A DNA stretch of 64,000 bases from Casuarina equisetifolia (Eukaryota > Streptophyta > Magnoliopsida > Fagales > Casuarinaceae). The notes under the pieces are model-generated. The model was not told the origin of the DNA and ran no database searches. It was given only the letters and a program-made list of their open reading frames with translations. Position numbers and translations under genes: made by a program. Location: the NCBI GenBank assembly GCA_028551475.1, contig CM052355.1:20983580-21047579 (forward strand), given 5' to 3'. Of this stretch, positions 49,540 through 62,954 are shown one piece after another (position 1 is the stretch's first letter; the number at the start of each line of letters is the position of its first letter).

Positions 49540-49715
49540 AATATGATGTATGGGTAGAGGAATTATAATATTGGGAGATGTTTAGTTATGTCATAGGTAA
49601 GGGATTCTAAATTTGATTTTCTCTTAAATAAATTATAATGTTAGAGTATGTTTCTAAATTTTTGTATTTTTTATTCTTTGATAAATAAACTCATATTCTC
49701 AAAAAAAAAAAAAGA
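49540..49715 (+). mobile_element. LINE-like 3' tail with poly(A), second copy
   Basis: The sequence before the A-run at 49701-49713 matches the tail at 47.1-47.39 kb. It is interpreted as the 3' end of a 5'-truncated LINE copy. Confidence 0.5.
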
Positions 49716-49719
49716 TCAT

Positions 49720-52700
49720 ACAAATTTCTATTATTTCTCAAATAATGATACTTGAAGCTTTGCAAATTCATAAGCATCTATGGGTTTGTGAGATCCTTGA
49801 ACAACAAATGATACCTAAGTTAGAATGTAAAAAACCCATGGCAGGAGTGCTTCAGCCGAATTCAAGCTGGATAGAAACTAGAACAAAAACAAAGGAGATT
49901 GCAGGAAAATTCTTTCCCTTGTTTTTAACTCTTTACATTGTATATATGAACCCTCCTTTTTGTTTTGTGCACCTAATGCTACTTTGAATACAATGACTAA
50001 ATGGTTTGCAAGCTGATTTAAGCTGACGTGGGCTTACGCTTGGCTAACACCAGCTTCCGTTAGCCCTCCACCAGCTTTACCTTCCTCGCCTTCATTTTCA
50101 TCATCCCCTTTCTTTTCGCTCTAATCATCCTTATCTTTTGCTTCATCATTCTCAACCTGACGCTCTGTTGGGTTTTACACCACATTCATCCAACACCATG
50201 TTTGAAGGTACCGGCTACGCCCAATCCTCGCACGTGTCAGACGTATCATCTTATCAATCTCCTGAGAATTCTGATAATTACCATTCTCGTCATCTTCGTA
50301 TTGATACTCGACATTTTTACCGTGACTTGGGTACGATACGACATCACCGTCCTACACTGCCAACTGTTCACATAAAAACATGAACAAGCGGATAAGACTT
50401 GTGGCGCCCTCTCTCCCACCTGCCACGTAAGCCATAACTCTAAAAATGTCGATCCCAGATAAGGACAATCTGACCAGATCATATGCCCCATCTCAGATCG
50501 TCATGTTCCCACCTAATAAATGCAGACAGTCGAACCATTTCTTAAGGTGCTCCTAAAACAAGAAGGATGCACTACCTATACTAAAACATTTTAATGCTGC
50601 TTTGTTAAATCTGAAACTTTTACAACACAACGATACCCACATCTTTGCACATATAAAAGCTCATCATACACTATGCTAAGGCCAAAAATAAAAATAAAAA
50701 TAAAAATTTTCATACATGTGCATAAGCACTGCACAAAGCGCACATCATTAATCCATTGAGCCCACTTGCATGTGCATTAACATTGCACAAAGTCATAACT
50801 CATGCAGCATTTTACATGAGGACCATTAAGATCAGGCACCAAGTTGCTACCTATCTTGCAAAACGACACCCTTTGTGGCATCAATAATCTGGCCACTCGT
50901 TGCATTAAAATATATAGGCCCGCTTGCAAACCAAACAAAAAATGCAACTGTCCATGCACATGCGAAAAATCATTCAAGCATAATATTTATAAAACACGTT
51001 ACACTAAAAGAGACTAAATCGTTCACAAATCACAAGAATACCGGGAGGAGGGGGGGGGTGGCGTGGAACGATTAATAAGGGGGAAAAGAGTCATAATGCA
51101 ACCTAATCGAAGCAGTATTCCTGAAGACTCCAAGTTCCAAGATTCAAAGTTTTTGAACTAAGATTTGGAGAAGGATTTCTTTGAGTCATGAAAGCTTATT
51201 TCGATGGGGAGAATTTTACAAAGAATATTTAGCAAGCACTAACTTTATTTATAATGTTTCCTATGGATCTAATCCAAACAAGTCGTCAACACGCAGTAGT
51301 TCAACTAGAGTTAGTGTGATTTGAGATAGAAGAAGTCTCAAATTCGGATCTTCCTAAACTCCATATACTCTCTATTTAACTAAACAAAATTAAAACAAAC
51401 TAATAAAAGGCAACTGATTGAAAAATGCTTAACTCGTATTCAACTTGTGTAAAATGAGTTCAAATACTTACACGAAAAAGGATGAATCAATATATACCTA
51501 AATATACAAGTGCGGTACAAACTAACATGATGTGGATCGTACTATTATCTGCTGGACTTTAGGTTAAGTGTCATGTCGGAAGAAGGCAATAAGCACCGGT
51601 TTTCTCAGCACAAACTTTTAAGGCCACAAGGACAACCAGTATCACCTCCAATCGTTGGACATCCATAAGGATGACATCAAAGTTGACACCCTCGAGTGGA
51701 CGTACAATTTGCATTTGGGTAGTGTACCACCATTTTCAAAAGCTTGCATAATGCTCGTTTTTGGGAAAAAATGTGTTCTTTGATTAACAGTTACCACCTT
51801 TCGGCTTTCAATGAAAGCATGTAAAATACAACTAAAAATATCATTTCGGAACTCTTACATGGAAAACTACATCCCCCGGTTAATTTATCTTGGATAAGTT
51901 AGACTTTATCTGAGTTTCCTAACATGTACGGCCACGTATATTGGATCTTGGTGATTAAAGGCTAATTTTGTCGTATAACCTTAGTAATGGAACATTTTTG
52001 TAATTTAAAACCCGAAAGGAGTTGTTTACATCATGAGGCACACTTTTTATCCAATTTCATAAAAACTTTTAATGGATGATCTTAATTGCAGGAAAGTACT
52101 AGTCAAAGGGATGAGTATTAGCCCTTTTAAAGATTAAAGGACTAAGTACTGAAGAACGTTTAAGTTTAGTAGAACTAAGTGTATTTTCTCCGAAATGGTT
52201 GTTCGAGATCACCATGTTTTGAAAATCATAATCTGGTAAGTTATATGATTGCGTAGATCATATGTATGATACTTGGTTCTTGCAATAAAACGATAGTTTA
52301 AGAGGCTTAAATGTCACAAAATAGTAACTTAGTAATAATTTTGCTAAATGAATATTAGTTGGAGGGGATAAATATATTTATATAATTAATAATTACTTAA
52401 CAAGAAGAATTGTTTATGGCACTGTCGCTAACAAGTAGCACATTAAACCTTTATTCTTGAATCCTAGTTCACATAAGTTTATAATGTGAATTTTACCAAA
52501 TGGAATAGCTACATATCAAGTGATATCCAACTATATGCTTATCCAAACGTAAGACGAAAGACACAGTAGGGTTCTTGAATAGAGAGGAGAAGTCCTCTTT
52601 GAAGTTTTGCGAAACTCTTAATTGGACAGTGTAAGTTTTATTGGTTATTAATAGATTTTACTAGACAGTTGTTTTTGTGTATAATAACTCTTACACAACC

Positions 52701-53421
52701 TATTCTAATTGGTCAAGATTATGAAGATGACGTGTTGGGGTGGGTGGTGTTGTGAAGGGAGACACTGTTAGTTCAGTTATATCTTATGAACCCTCACTTC
52801 CTACCCAGTTGTAACCCATTTTTATATCAGTTGTGGCTTGTCCACTAAAAGGTGGAAGTTGACGATATAATTTTTTTTTTTATATGGAAGGTTTCTTGAA
52901 TGTTTCTCCACATGTGGTAATAAAATAGGTCATTTGTTGTTTATAATCCCAAGTTCGTAATAAACATTTTTTTTCACATTGTATATCCATTATTTTCTTA
53001 AATAGATATTGTAATCTCAATATTATCATACAGCGCGCCTATGATCTTTTGATTCACGAGACAAGCCACATTTTCTTAATAAAAAATTTCTCCCTAACTA
53101 AAGAGCCACTTTTGGAATTAGACTCCAAGCCTATTTTTATATTGTATCAAAACTCAATTCAATCCTCTTTAATTCTTGTTTAATTTTGTGTTCATTAAAT
53201 ATGCTAATTTGCTTTTAAATTTGGGCTCATAAGTATGCTCAGTATATAAGAGAATGTTAAAAACAAAAATTTCAAATAGAAAGATAGGTCATGATTAATT
53301 ATTAAAAAAATGTTTATCCAACTAAAAAACTAGTTGTTGAATTAAACTTTAGACCTATTTGTAATAAATCAAACCCTAAAATCATGCTTTGTGATAGACA
53401 ATATATTCTTTGAGTTATCTT
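49720..53421. other. Intergenic, no gene recognised
   Basis: 50.0-50.5 kb is less AT-rich and looks low-copy, with ACGT cores (GACGTGG, CACGTG near 50232, CCACGTAA), as in plant promoters, but no adjacent coding exon was recognised. An (AAATA)n run lies near 50680-50707 and a G-run at 51043-51060. 51.1-53.4 kb shows no identifiable frame or repeat. Confidence 0.4.
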
Positions 53422-53879
53422 TGTTAGGAATTTGTAATATTCAGTGAAGGTAAAATGACCTTCCTGCCCCTAGGGATATTTGGATTAGAATAAGTGAAGA
53501 AGGGCAATATTGTAAATACCATTCTTTAGTGATTAAAAGGTTAGGAACAAAAGAAAGAATGAGAGATTGAGCTGTGAGATTGTGTAAAGAGAGTGAGTCC
53601 ACACAACAGCATGCTACTACTGCGCGGGTATTGTAGCAATTCGGCTTGCTCCCTAGTGAGTTTGTTTTGTACTCCAAATGTTCTTAATGAGAAGGAGAAG
53701 TGGTCGGTAATGGTAACAGTGGACGTAGGCATGCTTTGGATGAACCACTTTAAAATATGTGTCCTTTTTTTGTGTGTGTGCCTAGATCTTTACATTCCGC
53801 ATAAAATCATATGATGTGTGTTCTTGTTAGTATGCTTGCTTGGATCCTAGCTCTTAGAGCTTTCAACAAAAACCTAACA
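53422..53879 (+). repeat. 5' LTR of the LARD-like element
   Basis: 458 bp, TGTTAGGAATTTG...AACCTAACA, followed within 3 bp by the primer site. It contains GATATTTGGATTAGAATA, shared with the 3' copy. Confidence 0.88.
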
Positions 53880-56794
53880 AGTGGTATTGGAGCCAAGTTG
53901 ATGGGTTTCAAAACTAGAAGCAGTGCATGCGTTAAGTGGGGCTTCATTTTCAAAGTTTGAAGAATTGCATGATTTTGGGCTAGATTGAGCAAGAACAAGC
54001 TAGATCAGCACTTATAAAGAGGTAAACAACTTCTCCTTGGTGTTTTCTTGAAGATTTGGCCTTTGATCAAAAGTTTTTCAAGGTGTTTTTGAGTGGGTTT
54101 AGAGGAAACCCATTTCGGACCTATTTTAACTCGAAATAGTTGAAAGAAGCTATTTTTGGAGAAAAGGAGGCCAAATTGGGAATCAACGCATCTAGATCTA
54201 CAAATTCAGAGTTTTTCACTTAAAATGGTGAAAATTGGTCATTGGATAGCCGCCATATGCAGCGGGTCGTACAACTCGATTCGAAACTTGAATAGAGAGG
54301 CACAGATGTGGGTTTGGAGCAGACTAGATTGGGTGTGCAAGTGATCCAGTGTGAAAATGGTTAGGTGCGTGAGCACACATGCAGTGTAGTGGATCGAGTG
54401 ATTGGATCGAGCGCATGCAGTACATGTGCGTAGCAAGCTGGGGGTTGGAGAAGGTCCATGGATTTGGGTATGGATCGAGTATGATCAACTAGGTCAAGTC
54501 CAAGTCAATGGGTCGGGAGGATCCGGTACAAGTTTAGGTTATGGATCTGAATCGAGTTAGGAGATGCACCAAGTGAGATGATCTGAGTTGTGGGCAAGGT
54601 TGGGCCCAAGTTGCACAGGCTGAAGAGTTGGGCCTTAAGCAAGCCCATAGTATGGCACAAGCCCACTAGATACGAGCTTCTACAAGTAGACCAAAAGTTA
54701 ATCCGGTTAGGCCTAAGCCCATTGAAGATAGGCTAAGGTTGTAGGTTAGGAAGTAGGCTAGGATGCCGGGCTGGGTATAAGCCCAAGTTTGCTAAGTCAG
54801 GCTGAGAATTGAGTTGAGTTGCCAAAATGGGTTAGGTGTGATCTGAATTCTAGTATCCGTCGGATCACGGATGAATGGCTGAGAAGAGTTTGGTTGATCT
54901 GTGCCGATCTGTGGTGTTTAAGAGAAAGATAAGGGTGGCCAAATGATTTGTCAAGGATTTTCGTTCTAACCTTAATGGTAGATCAATGAATGAAAACGGC
55001 GTATGGTCAGAAACACTAGATTGGGTTGCGAATGTCATGAATGGTAGCGGAAATCTGGCAATTGGCGGCAAATCTGGAAATCCAAGGTGTAAAGGAGATA
55101 AAACGGTTGAATAGAAGGTGATTGACAGTGGAAATTAGTTAGAAAAGTGGCTAAAAATGGTGAAATCAATGCTAGGTCGTGAAGTGTTAGCCCGCGGTAC
55201 AACATCGAGCATGTGAGATGCATGCACATGACTATGCAAGGTGCATGACATACACGCACAAGGCGTTCATGAAGCTTACATGCAGATAGAGAATTGGTGC
55301 ATGAATTCCATGCGCAGACCAGAAAATTCTCAGGTATTTTTTAGCCAGTCTTGGAGATAATTTTAAGTAGTGTTTTGTGGTATAATTGGATTATGATTTC
55401 AAGGTTTAGAAAGGTTCAAAAATGTAATTTTTTGGAGAACCTATGTTTGAATATGGCTAGGTTCTGATTAGTTTGGCATTGAGGGATTGGTTTAATAGGC
55501 CATCAAGGATGACAAAGATGGAGTTTAAAGCATGGTATTGCTTGATATCTTTGTCTTAATTTTTTCAATACTAATTATGGTCATATGATTAAGAATGTCT
55601 TTGCTACTTTATTAGTGGACTTCTTTGAATTAGATTGCTTTGGTTTATGATATACTCTACTAAATATATAGGATGTATTGTCATGTGTTTGGTCAAGGGA
55701 TGATTCTAAAGGCGAAGGTCAATTTTTTAGGGGGTTGAGGACTATGCTTTTAAATGGGGATGTAAGAAGTGTTCTTCGTCCATTGCCTTCGATGTTGTCT
55801 TTTGACAAGATTAAAGGGGAAACAGTCTGTTTATTCTGCTATTTTTCAGGATCTTATTGGCTATAGGTTTAGCTATAAGATTTCAAGGTGGAGGTTGATA
55901 TAGGGTTTGAGGGGGAGAGTACTCTTCATTCAGAACTTCCGAATACATTGTTGCTTGGACAATGGCAGACAGAATCAAACAAGGGTTATATGATATTAGA
56001 GGTAAGAAGTACAAGAAGTACAAGAAGGAAATCTATAGTGATAGTTTTGCATTATTGAGATTAGGAGATAGCAAGACATTGAGGAATCACTGATGGACTC
56101 ATGATTAAAGTCATTTTCTTAGAGAATGTTAGATTCTCTTAGAGATGTTACACTATATATGTGGAGGATGTAGAGATTTGTTTTTCTTTGGTTTGGATTC
56201 TACATGATTGGATTGATTGGTTGACTTGAGTTGGGTGAGACTTAAGAGATTTGAGGTGTGTTAGACCCCACGGCCTAGATAAGGTTGGATATTGTCCATG
56301 GAACAAACATGAGTCGCAAGAGCATACATGAGTTAGGAAATAATTCTTTGCAGTGAGATATGGACATGAACATAATGGTAACCTTATGGTGGTTGGAGTA
56401 TTACTAGTTGCTTCACAGTTGGCTTATTGACTTGATTAGTGGTATGAGCTGCCATCGGAATGGTGTTATCCACGGAAGCCCAAAGATATAGTTGTTATGG
56501 CAAGGGTTAAAGTGTTCATGAGGTTGTGAAGTTTTCCTAAATGAGCGAGATTAGAAATTCTAATGGACCATTCAAGGATGTTGCATTTTTTAGCAAGGAT
56601 ACCCTTCATCGGTGATGGAGGAAGAGCTCGAGAAGTTGAGGAAGAGACGTCTTCTAATGTAGCTGGTATGCTTATCATGATGGTGGATTGACGTTGAGAG
56701 CATGCTCAATAGTTGGATGGCTCAAGCTTTTGTATGTAGCATTTCACCTATTATATAAGGATGTTGCACTAATTATTTCAAACTAGGGGAGAAT

Positions 56795-57249
56795 TGTTAG
56801 CAATTTGTAATAGTTAGTGAAGGTGAAATGACCTTCTTAATCCCCAAGGATATTTGGATTAGAATAGGTAAAGAAAGGTAATATTGTAAATACCCCTCTT
56901 AAGTGATTAAAAGGTTAGGAATAGGATAGGGCTGGCTGGTTGGTTTAAACGTGAGTGAGGAAGAGTGTCTCTACATAATAGTAGTTTGTTGTTGTGCGTT
57001 ACTGTAGTTCCGGCCAGCCTTCCGGCAGAGCTTGTATTGTACTTTAGATTGTTTATAATGAGAAGAAAAAAAGGCCAACAATGGTGACAATGGACTTAGG
57101 CATGTTTGGCTGAACCACTCTAAAATCTGTGTCTTCCTCTTTGTGTGTGTGCCTAAATCTCTATTTCCACATAAAATCATGTAATATGTATTCTTGTTGG
57201 TGTATTTGCTTGGATCCTAGCTCCCACAGCTTTTAACAAGAACCTAACA
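56795..57249 (+). repeat. 3' LTR of the LARD-like element
   Basis: 455 bp, TGTTAGCAATTTG...AACCTAACA, collinear with 53422-53879. It ends 211 bp from the cytochrome b561 stop codon, on the downstream side of that convergent gene. Confidence 0.88.
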
Positions 57250-57460
57250 ATCTCTCTATTAGATGTGAAGTGGTAAAATGAGTTATTTGCCCAAATGATA
57301 GTAGAAGGGGAAGAAACTGAAGAAGCCACTGTGGACACCGTAAATCACATCATCCATAAGCCAATGAGCTATTATTATGTCCAGTAAGTACAATAGGAAG
57401 CATCATTGGTTCATACGATTAATCAAGCACTAGCAAATCCACGCATGAATATTACACAAC

Positions 57461-60306
57461 TTAGATAGCTGAATAGCTTTGATCATCTTCCGCCGGACCT
57501 TGAGAAAGAACGGATAATACAACAAACGCTCCAAATAGTACTGCAATAACGGCAGTGAAGTTGACAAGCAGGGCCTCTGAGCCATACTTGGCAAGTCCTG
57601 AATTTTCCAGGAAAGTAAGCTTCTCTAAGAACCCTAGCCCAGAATTGGCGACGGCCAGCGCGTAAACAGTCAGTCCAAATACCACATGCCAAGGGAGAGT
57701 GTCGCTCCTAACCCCAGCAGGCCCTCCAGGATAGAAGAAGATCAGGAACCCGTAAATCCACTGCAAAAAACACGTACTATAATCGATTAACACCAAAGTT
57801 ACTGGGGCCCTTTACAAAAAGGTTCTTCCAAGAGTAAGCTCTAAGTAATCTGCTACAAGGGCAAGTTGGACAAAAGGACCCATCCAACCCCTACTTTCCC
57901 CAGGAACCAGAAGTCATATTTTCTTAACTTGCAAAATACGGACAAGTTTGAATTTCTATATTTATACCTCCTTCCAGTAGAACTGTGTTAACCGCCCAAG
58001 TTTGATTTTCAAGAAAACAAAGAAAATTGTAAAATCTCCGGGAGGTTTTCAATTTTTTCCATCTTTCTAAGAAGAAACACTAAATTAATACACGAATAAT
58101 TGAATAAAGATGATTAGTTTACCTGAATAGCATAGAGGACAATAATCGCAATCCCAAGCCAGGAGTGCAAGCTATAGAGATTAGCGATCCCGCTTTCGTT
58201 ATGGTACTTGAAGGCACAATAAATTCCCACGATTCCGAGTATCAGAGCAACAGCATGGAGCACAAGATGTATCAACTTCTTTGCTTCTTTCCTCAGAGGA
58301 AGTGTTTTATAACTTATAATGGCTGCAATAATTTTTACAGGAAATTAAAATCTACCATATATAGCAGCAGTTGAGAAAGGAATATCCATTCTAGAGATGT
58401 CATATTAATTACCTTCACCTCCAATGATAATTAAGCCTATCAGCATCAGCACAGGATGAATCTGTGGAAAGCAATGACGTGTGAAAATCAAGTAAATGTA
58501 CACCAACTAATTTAGTGGTAAGTTAAATTTTTTAGTCTCAACTTTCATATGAGTATGAGTTTGGGTGGGTAAGTAATGAAAAAGAGAAAAAAAAATAAAA
58601 AATAAAGAATTATGACCTGCACCACGTTTCGTGGAACGGGTATCGCGACAAAGTTCGAATAAGATCAGAAGAAAAGGCAGGAAACATTGCACTGATCAAG
58701 ACAACTCAAATTCGCCCGTACTCATAATAATAAAGAAATGAGTCGTATTCCAGACAGTACCTTATTCTATATATGATTCTGTAGAAAGACGCTGTCATAG
58801 TGATAGTTCCGAAATCCGTCTAAACTTTAGTGATTTTCCACAAGAAGGAGCACTTGTCAAACTCCAGGAACTTTCTCGTTTCAAATACTAGTGTTTACTG
58901 ACAAAACACTAAAAACAAAACAACTTCACTTTCGGGAATTCTGGGGAATACGAGATCATGTCAAGGCTCGATCAGTGACCAAGCAAAATGCCAAAACCAA
59001 TGAGAAAACTCCACAAAGGCTAACAAGGGTACACGTCCAGTCTTTGATTTGGCACCACACGCACGCCGGAGGACGTGAGTGTTCAGGATTGCTCCAAAAA
59101 AGATAAGCTTTGGGCTCGCGAATCATGGATGAAGAAATCTGATGCCTCATTATTTATTCCATTTAATATGGGTAGGTGACTCGACACCATAAAGATGCAT
59201 ATTTCAAATGTTAGTTGAAGTTTTTTGGGTCACCGATGTGATAGAAAGTGAAAAATATTATCTGCAATGAATATTGTATTTATAAAATATTACTTGTACT
59301 ATTAAGGAAGTCTTTGTTTAATCGTACACTAATTTATTTTTACAAGAAGCTTGACTTTGTATCTAAAAGAGCATAGAGCACGTTGAAAACCATCACATGG
59401 TGCAAACGTGACTCCCCCCACTTAGAGTCATCTCTAATCTATTGCACTTATTCTACAATGGCGTCCACCTCAAACGGATATTCACCCCAAAATCTATCAA
59501 GTTAGCGTAGATGAACAGCCACTTTCTATTCTTTTTAGGACGTCATCCAATTTTCTACATCTAGTGGTCATGCAATTGTCTATCCAACTTTCATTACTCA
59601 TAATAGTAAATTAACCTTATTTTTGCAAAACGAAACAAGTTATTCCTATAAAGTATTCCTCAAAAGAAATAAAAATCGTCTCAAAATTTAGATATTTTAT
59701 TTAAGATATCTTTGTATCTTGCATATTGAAGAACAAATCATTTGTTAAATATTTATCTTTTTGTTTAAGAAAATAAAACGATGTCGTCAAAATCCTTTAC
59801 CAGCATGACCAATTATTTTCTTGAGATCTAAAAATTATGGGGATCGCAGTGTTTTTTTCCTAAAGTCTGCCGGACTGGTAAGACTGTTAGTTGCCACGTG
59901 AAGGGTGGGTGATAAGGGGTTGGTGGCCCTGCTAAGAAACAAAACATCGTGGATTAACTGGCTGTCTGCTCTCGGGGGAAATCTTATCATACAGCATGAA
60001 TCACCCTGTCTAACAGGAGAGGCAACGCTCCTCCAACGAAAGCGTGTTTCAAGTCGGCAGTGTTGGTTAAAAATCAACGTACAATGCTTAGCTTAAGTGC
60101 TTGACTTTACTGCCAAATGCACCTAGCTTAGTGCTATAAAACAAAACGGCCTATTCCAATATGATTGAACGTTTGAAAAAGTCCAGGACAGCTGGAGGAG
60201 CATCCTAAGCCATACAAGCAAGGTTCTAAATGCCAAAACCTTATTTGGAGAAAGAAAGGGTGCCCAGATCACTAACCAAAAACCAGACAAAGATTGGAAT
60301 CCCCAA

Positions 60307-60349
<43 letters not shown>

Positions 60350-60583
60350 CCAAACAACCAAACGCAACACTATTGGAAACCAGAAACTCCGACAAAAACA
60401 AGAGACCCATAAAGCAGGAGAAGAGAGAGCACGACTTACATTAAAGATGAGGCTCTTGTTGGTAGCTTCCCATGCTAAACCACCCCTGAAATCGATTGTC
60501 CAAACCAACACCAAAACCAGTCCTGCAATCCCAAACGCGTGTGCAACAATCGTGAAAGGAGTGGCCGGTGCACCCAGGGCCAT
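57461..60583 (-). CDS. Cytochrome b561 / trans-membrane ascorbate ferrireductase
   Basis: A di-haem membrane protein that passes electrons from cytosolic ascorbate across the tonoplast or another endomembrane to monodehydroascorbate or ferric iron. The exons, right to left, are 60583-60440, 58461-58413, 58322-58123 and 57760-57461. All junctions are GT-AG and phases agree, giving 693 nt and 230 residues. The start is the ATG at 60583 (GCGATGGCC context); no in-frame ATG lies just upstream. The six-helix fold and the four expected haem His are visible: IHPVLM, LIHLVLHAVAL, NLYSLHSWLG and LPWHVVFG. Also present are FRGGLAW after helix 1, LRKEAKKLIH (basic ascorbate-side loop), YPGG and GFLEKLTFL. 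Length is normal for the family. Closest in feel to the Arabidopsis ferrireductase 3/4 group, but the subgroup is uncertain. No sign of decay. Confidence 0.95.
58462..60439 (-). other. First intron of cytochrome b561
   Basis: A 1978-bp intron, long beside the 90-bp second and 362-bp third introns. Near its donor it carries a (GA)n microsatellite (CT on the coding strand) at about 60306-60349. Reading frames within it have no identifiable domain. No transposon with clear ends was recognised. Confidence 0.8.
60306..60349. repeat. (GA)n microsatellite
   Basis: About 22 GA units with one AA interruption, 90-135 bp inside the donor of the first cytochrome b561 intron. On the coding strand it is a CT run, common near plant 5' transcript ends. 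Confidence 0.95.
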
Positions 60584-60599
60584 CGCTTCTCTCCCCAAG

Positions 60600-61840
60600 A
60601 CTCTCTTGTTCTTCTTGCTTTTCTTCCTCTTCTCAAATCGAGAGATATAGATGGAAGTATTTGTATCGATATGTCAAGCGCTCTCTGTTTTTCTGGGTAA
60701 GTCTGACGTCCCTGCTGCCAGTTATTTAACCTAACCCGACCAGCAGATAAATGTCCTATCACTGCAGTATGAATGCCACGTTCGTAACCCTGATTGGATA
60801 CTTTTGGGCCCCACGTGTTCCCGGCTTCGTGTCTTTTCCTCTACCCTTCTTTGCGTACTGAACTCTGCTGGCCTGCAAAGTCCAAATCGAATCTCGCCCA
60901 AGATTAGTGTGGTATAGCCATCGTTCCTTAACTAGGAAGGTTTAAAGGAAAAACAAAAATCTTAGGAAATCGATAAGAGACCGACGATGGTATCTCTAAT
61001 GCCTCTGTTGAATGCTTTCTTTACCCCTTTTTTTCAAAAAACATTTGGTAGCAAAAAGTCCAAAGGCAAAAATAGAAAACACGTAGATGGATTAGTTTTT
61101 TAGTTTTTTTAGTTTTTTTATTAAAGATATACCGTAACTAATCTAAAAAGGAATTTGTAAACTAAAGAAACAAAAACTATTTGACCAGCAATGTCCGTGA
61201 CCAGCATCAAAGGTGAAACTTCGTGAACTTGAAATACGGGTGTTCTGTTGCAAAGAGAAGAAGAGTGATAGTAATGAAACAGAAAATGATCGTGCAGAAA
61301 ATTTGAGTTACGCTTTGGTATTCAGAAAAGTTTCAAATTTTCAAAGTGACTTTTTTGTTTACATATTTATATAGTTATGTATTAGAAAAGAATAAACCAG
61401 TGTTTTGTCACTATTTATGTTAATGGTATAAATTGTCTTCTATTATCAAATACATGCGTGTGAGAGTTTAGGGCTTATATTATCTAATTCTTGACTTAAC
61501 TTATCATTTGATTTTTAGGTCTTCTATCTTAAAATATCTTAAGATTTCTTATCATAATATCAAAATTTAGTTTCTTTTTTCTTTTTTGCTCAATATTCAT
61601 TCCAATTTTTCTATTGACACTCCTATAAGTTTATTATTTGGAACCATTAATGGCCAATATTCACTTGTCATGACAAGAGAACGATTGTCCTACATTATCA
61701 AAATATGCATATGAGAGTTTGTTTGAATTAAATTTTTTTTCTAATTCTTTAAATTAACTTTTAAGTTAAATTTTAGATAATTTATCTTAAATTATTGTAA
61801 TATTTCTTAATAATCTGAAAACATTTTTCAGTAATCACTG
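60600..61840. other. Upstream region of cytochrome b561, no gene recognised
   Basis: The first 300 bp upstream of the start codon are less AT-rich and include CCACGTG near 60814, an ACGT-type element. 61.08-61.13 kb has a TAGTTTTTT run. The segments 61440-61560 and 61690-61810 are weakly similar direct repeats (TATCAAA, GTGAGAGTTT/ATGAGAGTTT). Confidence 0.45.
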
Positions 61841-62830
61841 TGAATCCTAGAGGTAAAGCGGTGATTGAACTTCATATCTTGAGTTGCTGCTTCCGGCTGT
61901 CATTTCTTCTTGTGGGATAATTGGCTTCGGCAAAACAAACTGCTCCACGTGTTGATAGAACGGAAGAGCATGTAAGTTATTATCAGATGCGACCAGTGTA
62001 ACATCTGTCTTATCCTCTTTGCTAAACACTGGAGAGATGCTATTCTGCTGTGACTGCCTCGCTTCCAATCAACTCTCATCAGGACACGCTGTGTTGATAC
62101 TCCCCTCAAACTAGGGGGGATGATTTCTATTTTGCCGCGTGGATTTTCGAATAGCTGTCCAGGGAGAGCTTTCCTAAAGATATCTGTAAGTTGCTGATTT
62201 GAAGAAACATGTTCAGCCACAATTGTTCTCATAGCTGCCTTTTCATAAATGAAGTGATAGTTTGTCTCAATATATTTGTATTCACATTAAGAATGGGATT
62301 CGTAAACAATTAAAGCATTGAACGATTATCTCACAATAGAATTATAAGCTTTGGTTGTTGTTAGAGCGCGTTCTTTCAATTGGGTATATTGAAATCTTTA
62401 AGCAGAAAGGAAATTCATGTGGCTTCTGCTGCAATCGTTGCTAGGAAATGACATATTACTTTTGCTAATGAATGTGATTTATTGGCTACGGTTTTGCGTT
62501 CCATGGCATGCAATTTGCTCCCAACAAGAAGTAAAATCGTGTTGTTGATCTTGTTGTCATATACAATCTCCCCATCAACATCCTTGTCATAAAGATTTGG
62601 TGTGTTGGCTAAAACGATTTTCATTTCTTTTCTAACCGCCCCTTGCAAATATCTTAAAAATATGAAAGTCTAAGATAGTTAGCCTTTGCATCACTTGGCA
62701 CAACTTATTCACAGCAAAGGAGACTTCCGGCCTTGTTAATATTAAATAATGTATTGCTCCTACAAGACTTCGATAGAGAGAAGGCTACTCTAGTAATTGG
62801 AGTTTCTTGATTGCAATTGGAGTTTTGATA
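61840..62830 (-). mobile_element. Ty1/copia pol 3' end, fossil
   Basis: Minus-strand copia remains: reverse-transcriptase end near 62.8-62.65 kb (FAVNKLCQVMQRLT), RNase H near 62.6-62.25 kb, and the C-terminal tail near 62.22-62.15 kb (EHVSSNQQLTDIFRKALPGQ). A purine tract (minus: CCCCCCTAGTTTGAGGGGAG, near 62.1 kb) follows, and then probable 3' LTR sequence to about 61.84 kb. Broken, with several breaks. The 5' part is absent, possibly displaced by the plus-strand element that starts next to it. Confidence 0.7.
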
Positions 62831-62954
62831 GTGTTGAGTTTATATGTTTAATATTTAGGTTGGGTTGTATACAACGGCCCAACACATTCATTATTTAGGT
62901 GCAGGGTTTGGGCTTGTCTAACCTAGCCCAAGGATGCGATTCATCCAATCGCGT

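Larger units (their letters stand above)
53422..57249 (+). mobile_element. LARD-like LTR element without coding sequence
   Basis: LTRs of 458 bp (53422-53879) and 455 bp (56795-57249) both start TGTTAG and end AACCTAACA. A tRNA-Met-type primer site (TGGTATTGGAGCC) begins at 53882, and a purine tract (CTAGGGGAGAAT) precedes the 3' LTR. The flanks are ATCTT and ATCTC, a 4-of-5 target duplication. The 2.9-kb interior contains no recognisable gag or pol on either strand, the definition of a large retrotransposon derivative. The LTRs differ by roughly 15-20 % by eye, so the insertion is old, several million years at usual plant rates. It looks structurally whole. Confidence 0.88.

Noticed and set aside
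50138-50383. Small plus-strand frame in less AT-rich DNA
   Set aside because: No start context, domain or matching exon nearby; the region looks more like promoter or low-copy intergenic DNA.
59835-60410. Reading frames inside the first cytochrome b561 intron
   Set aside because: Partly microsatellite translation and without any recognisable domain; the flanking splice sites and exon phases explain the region as intron.
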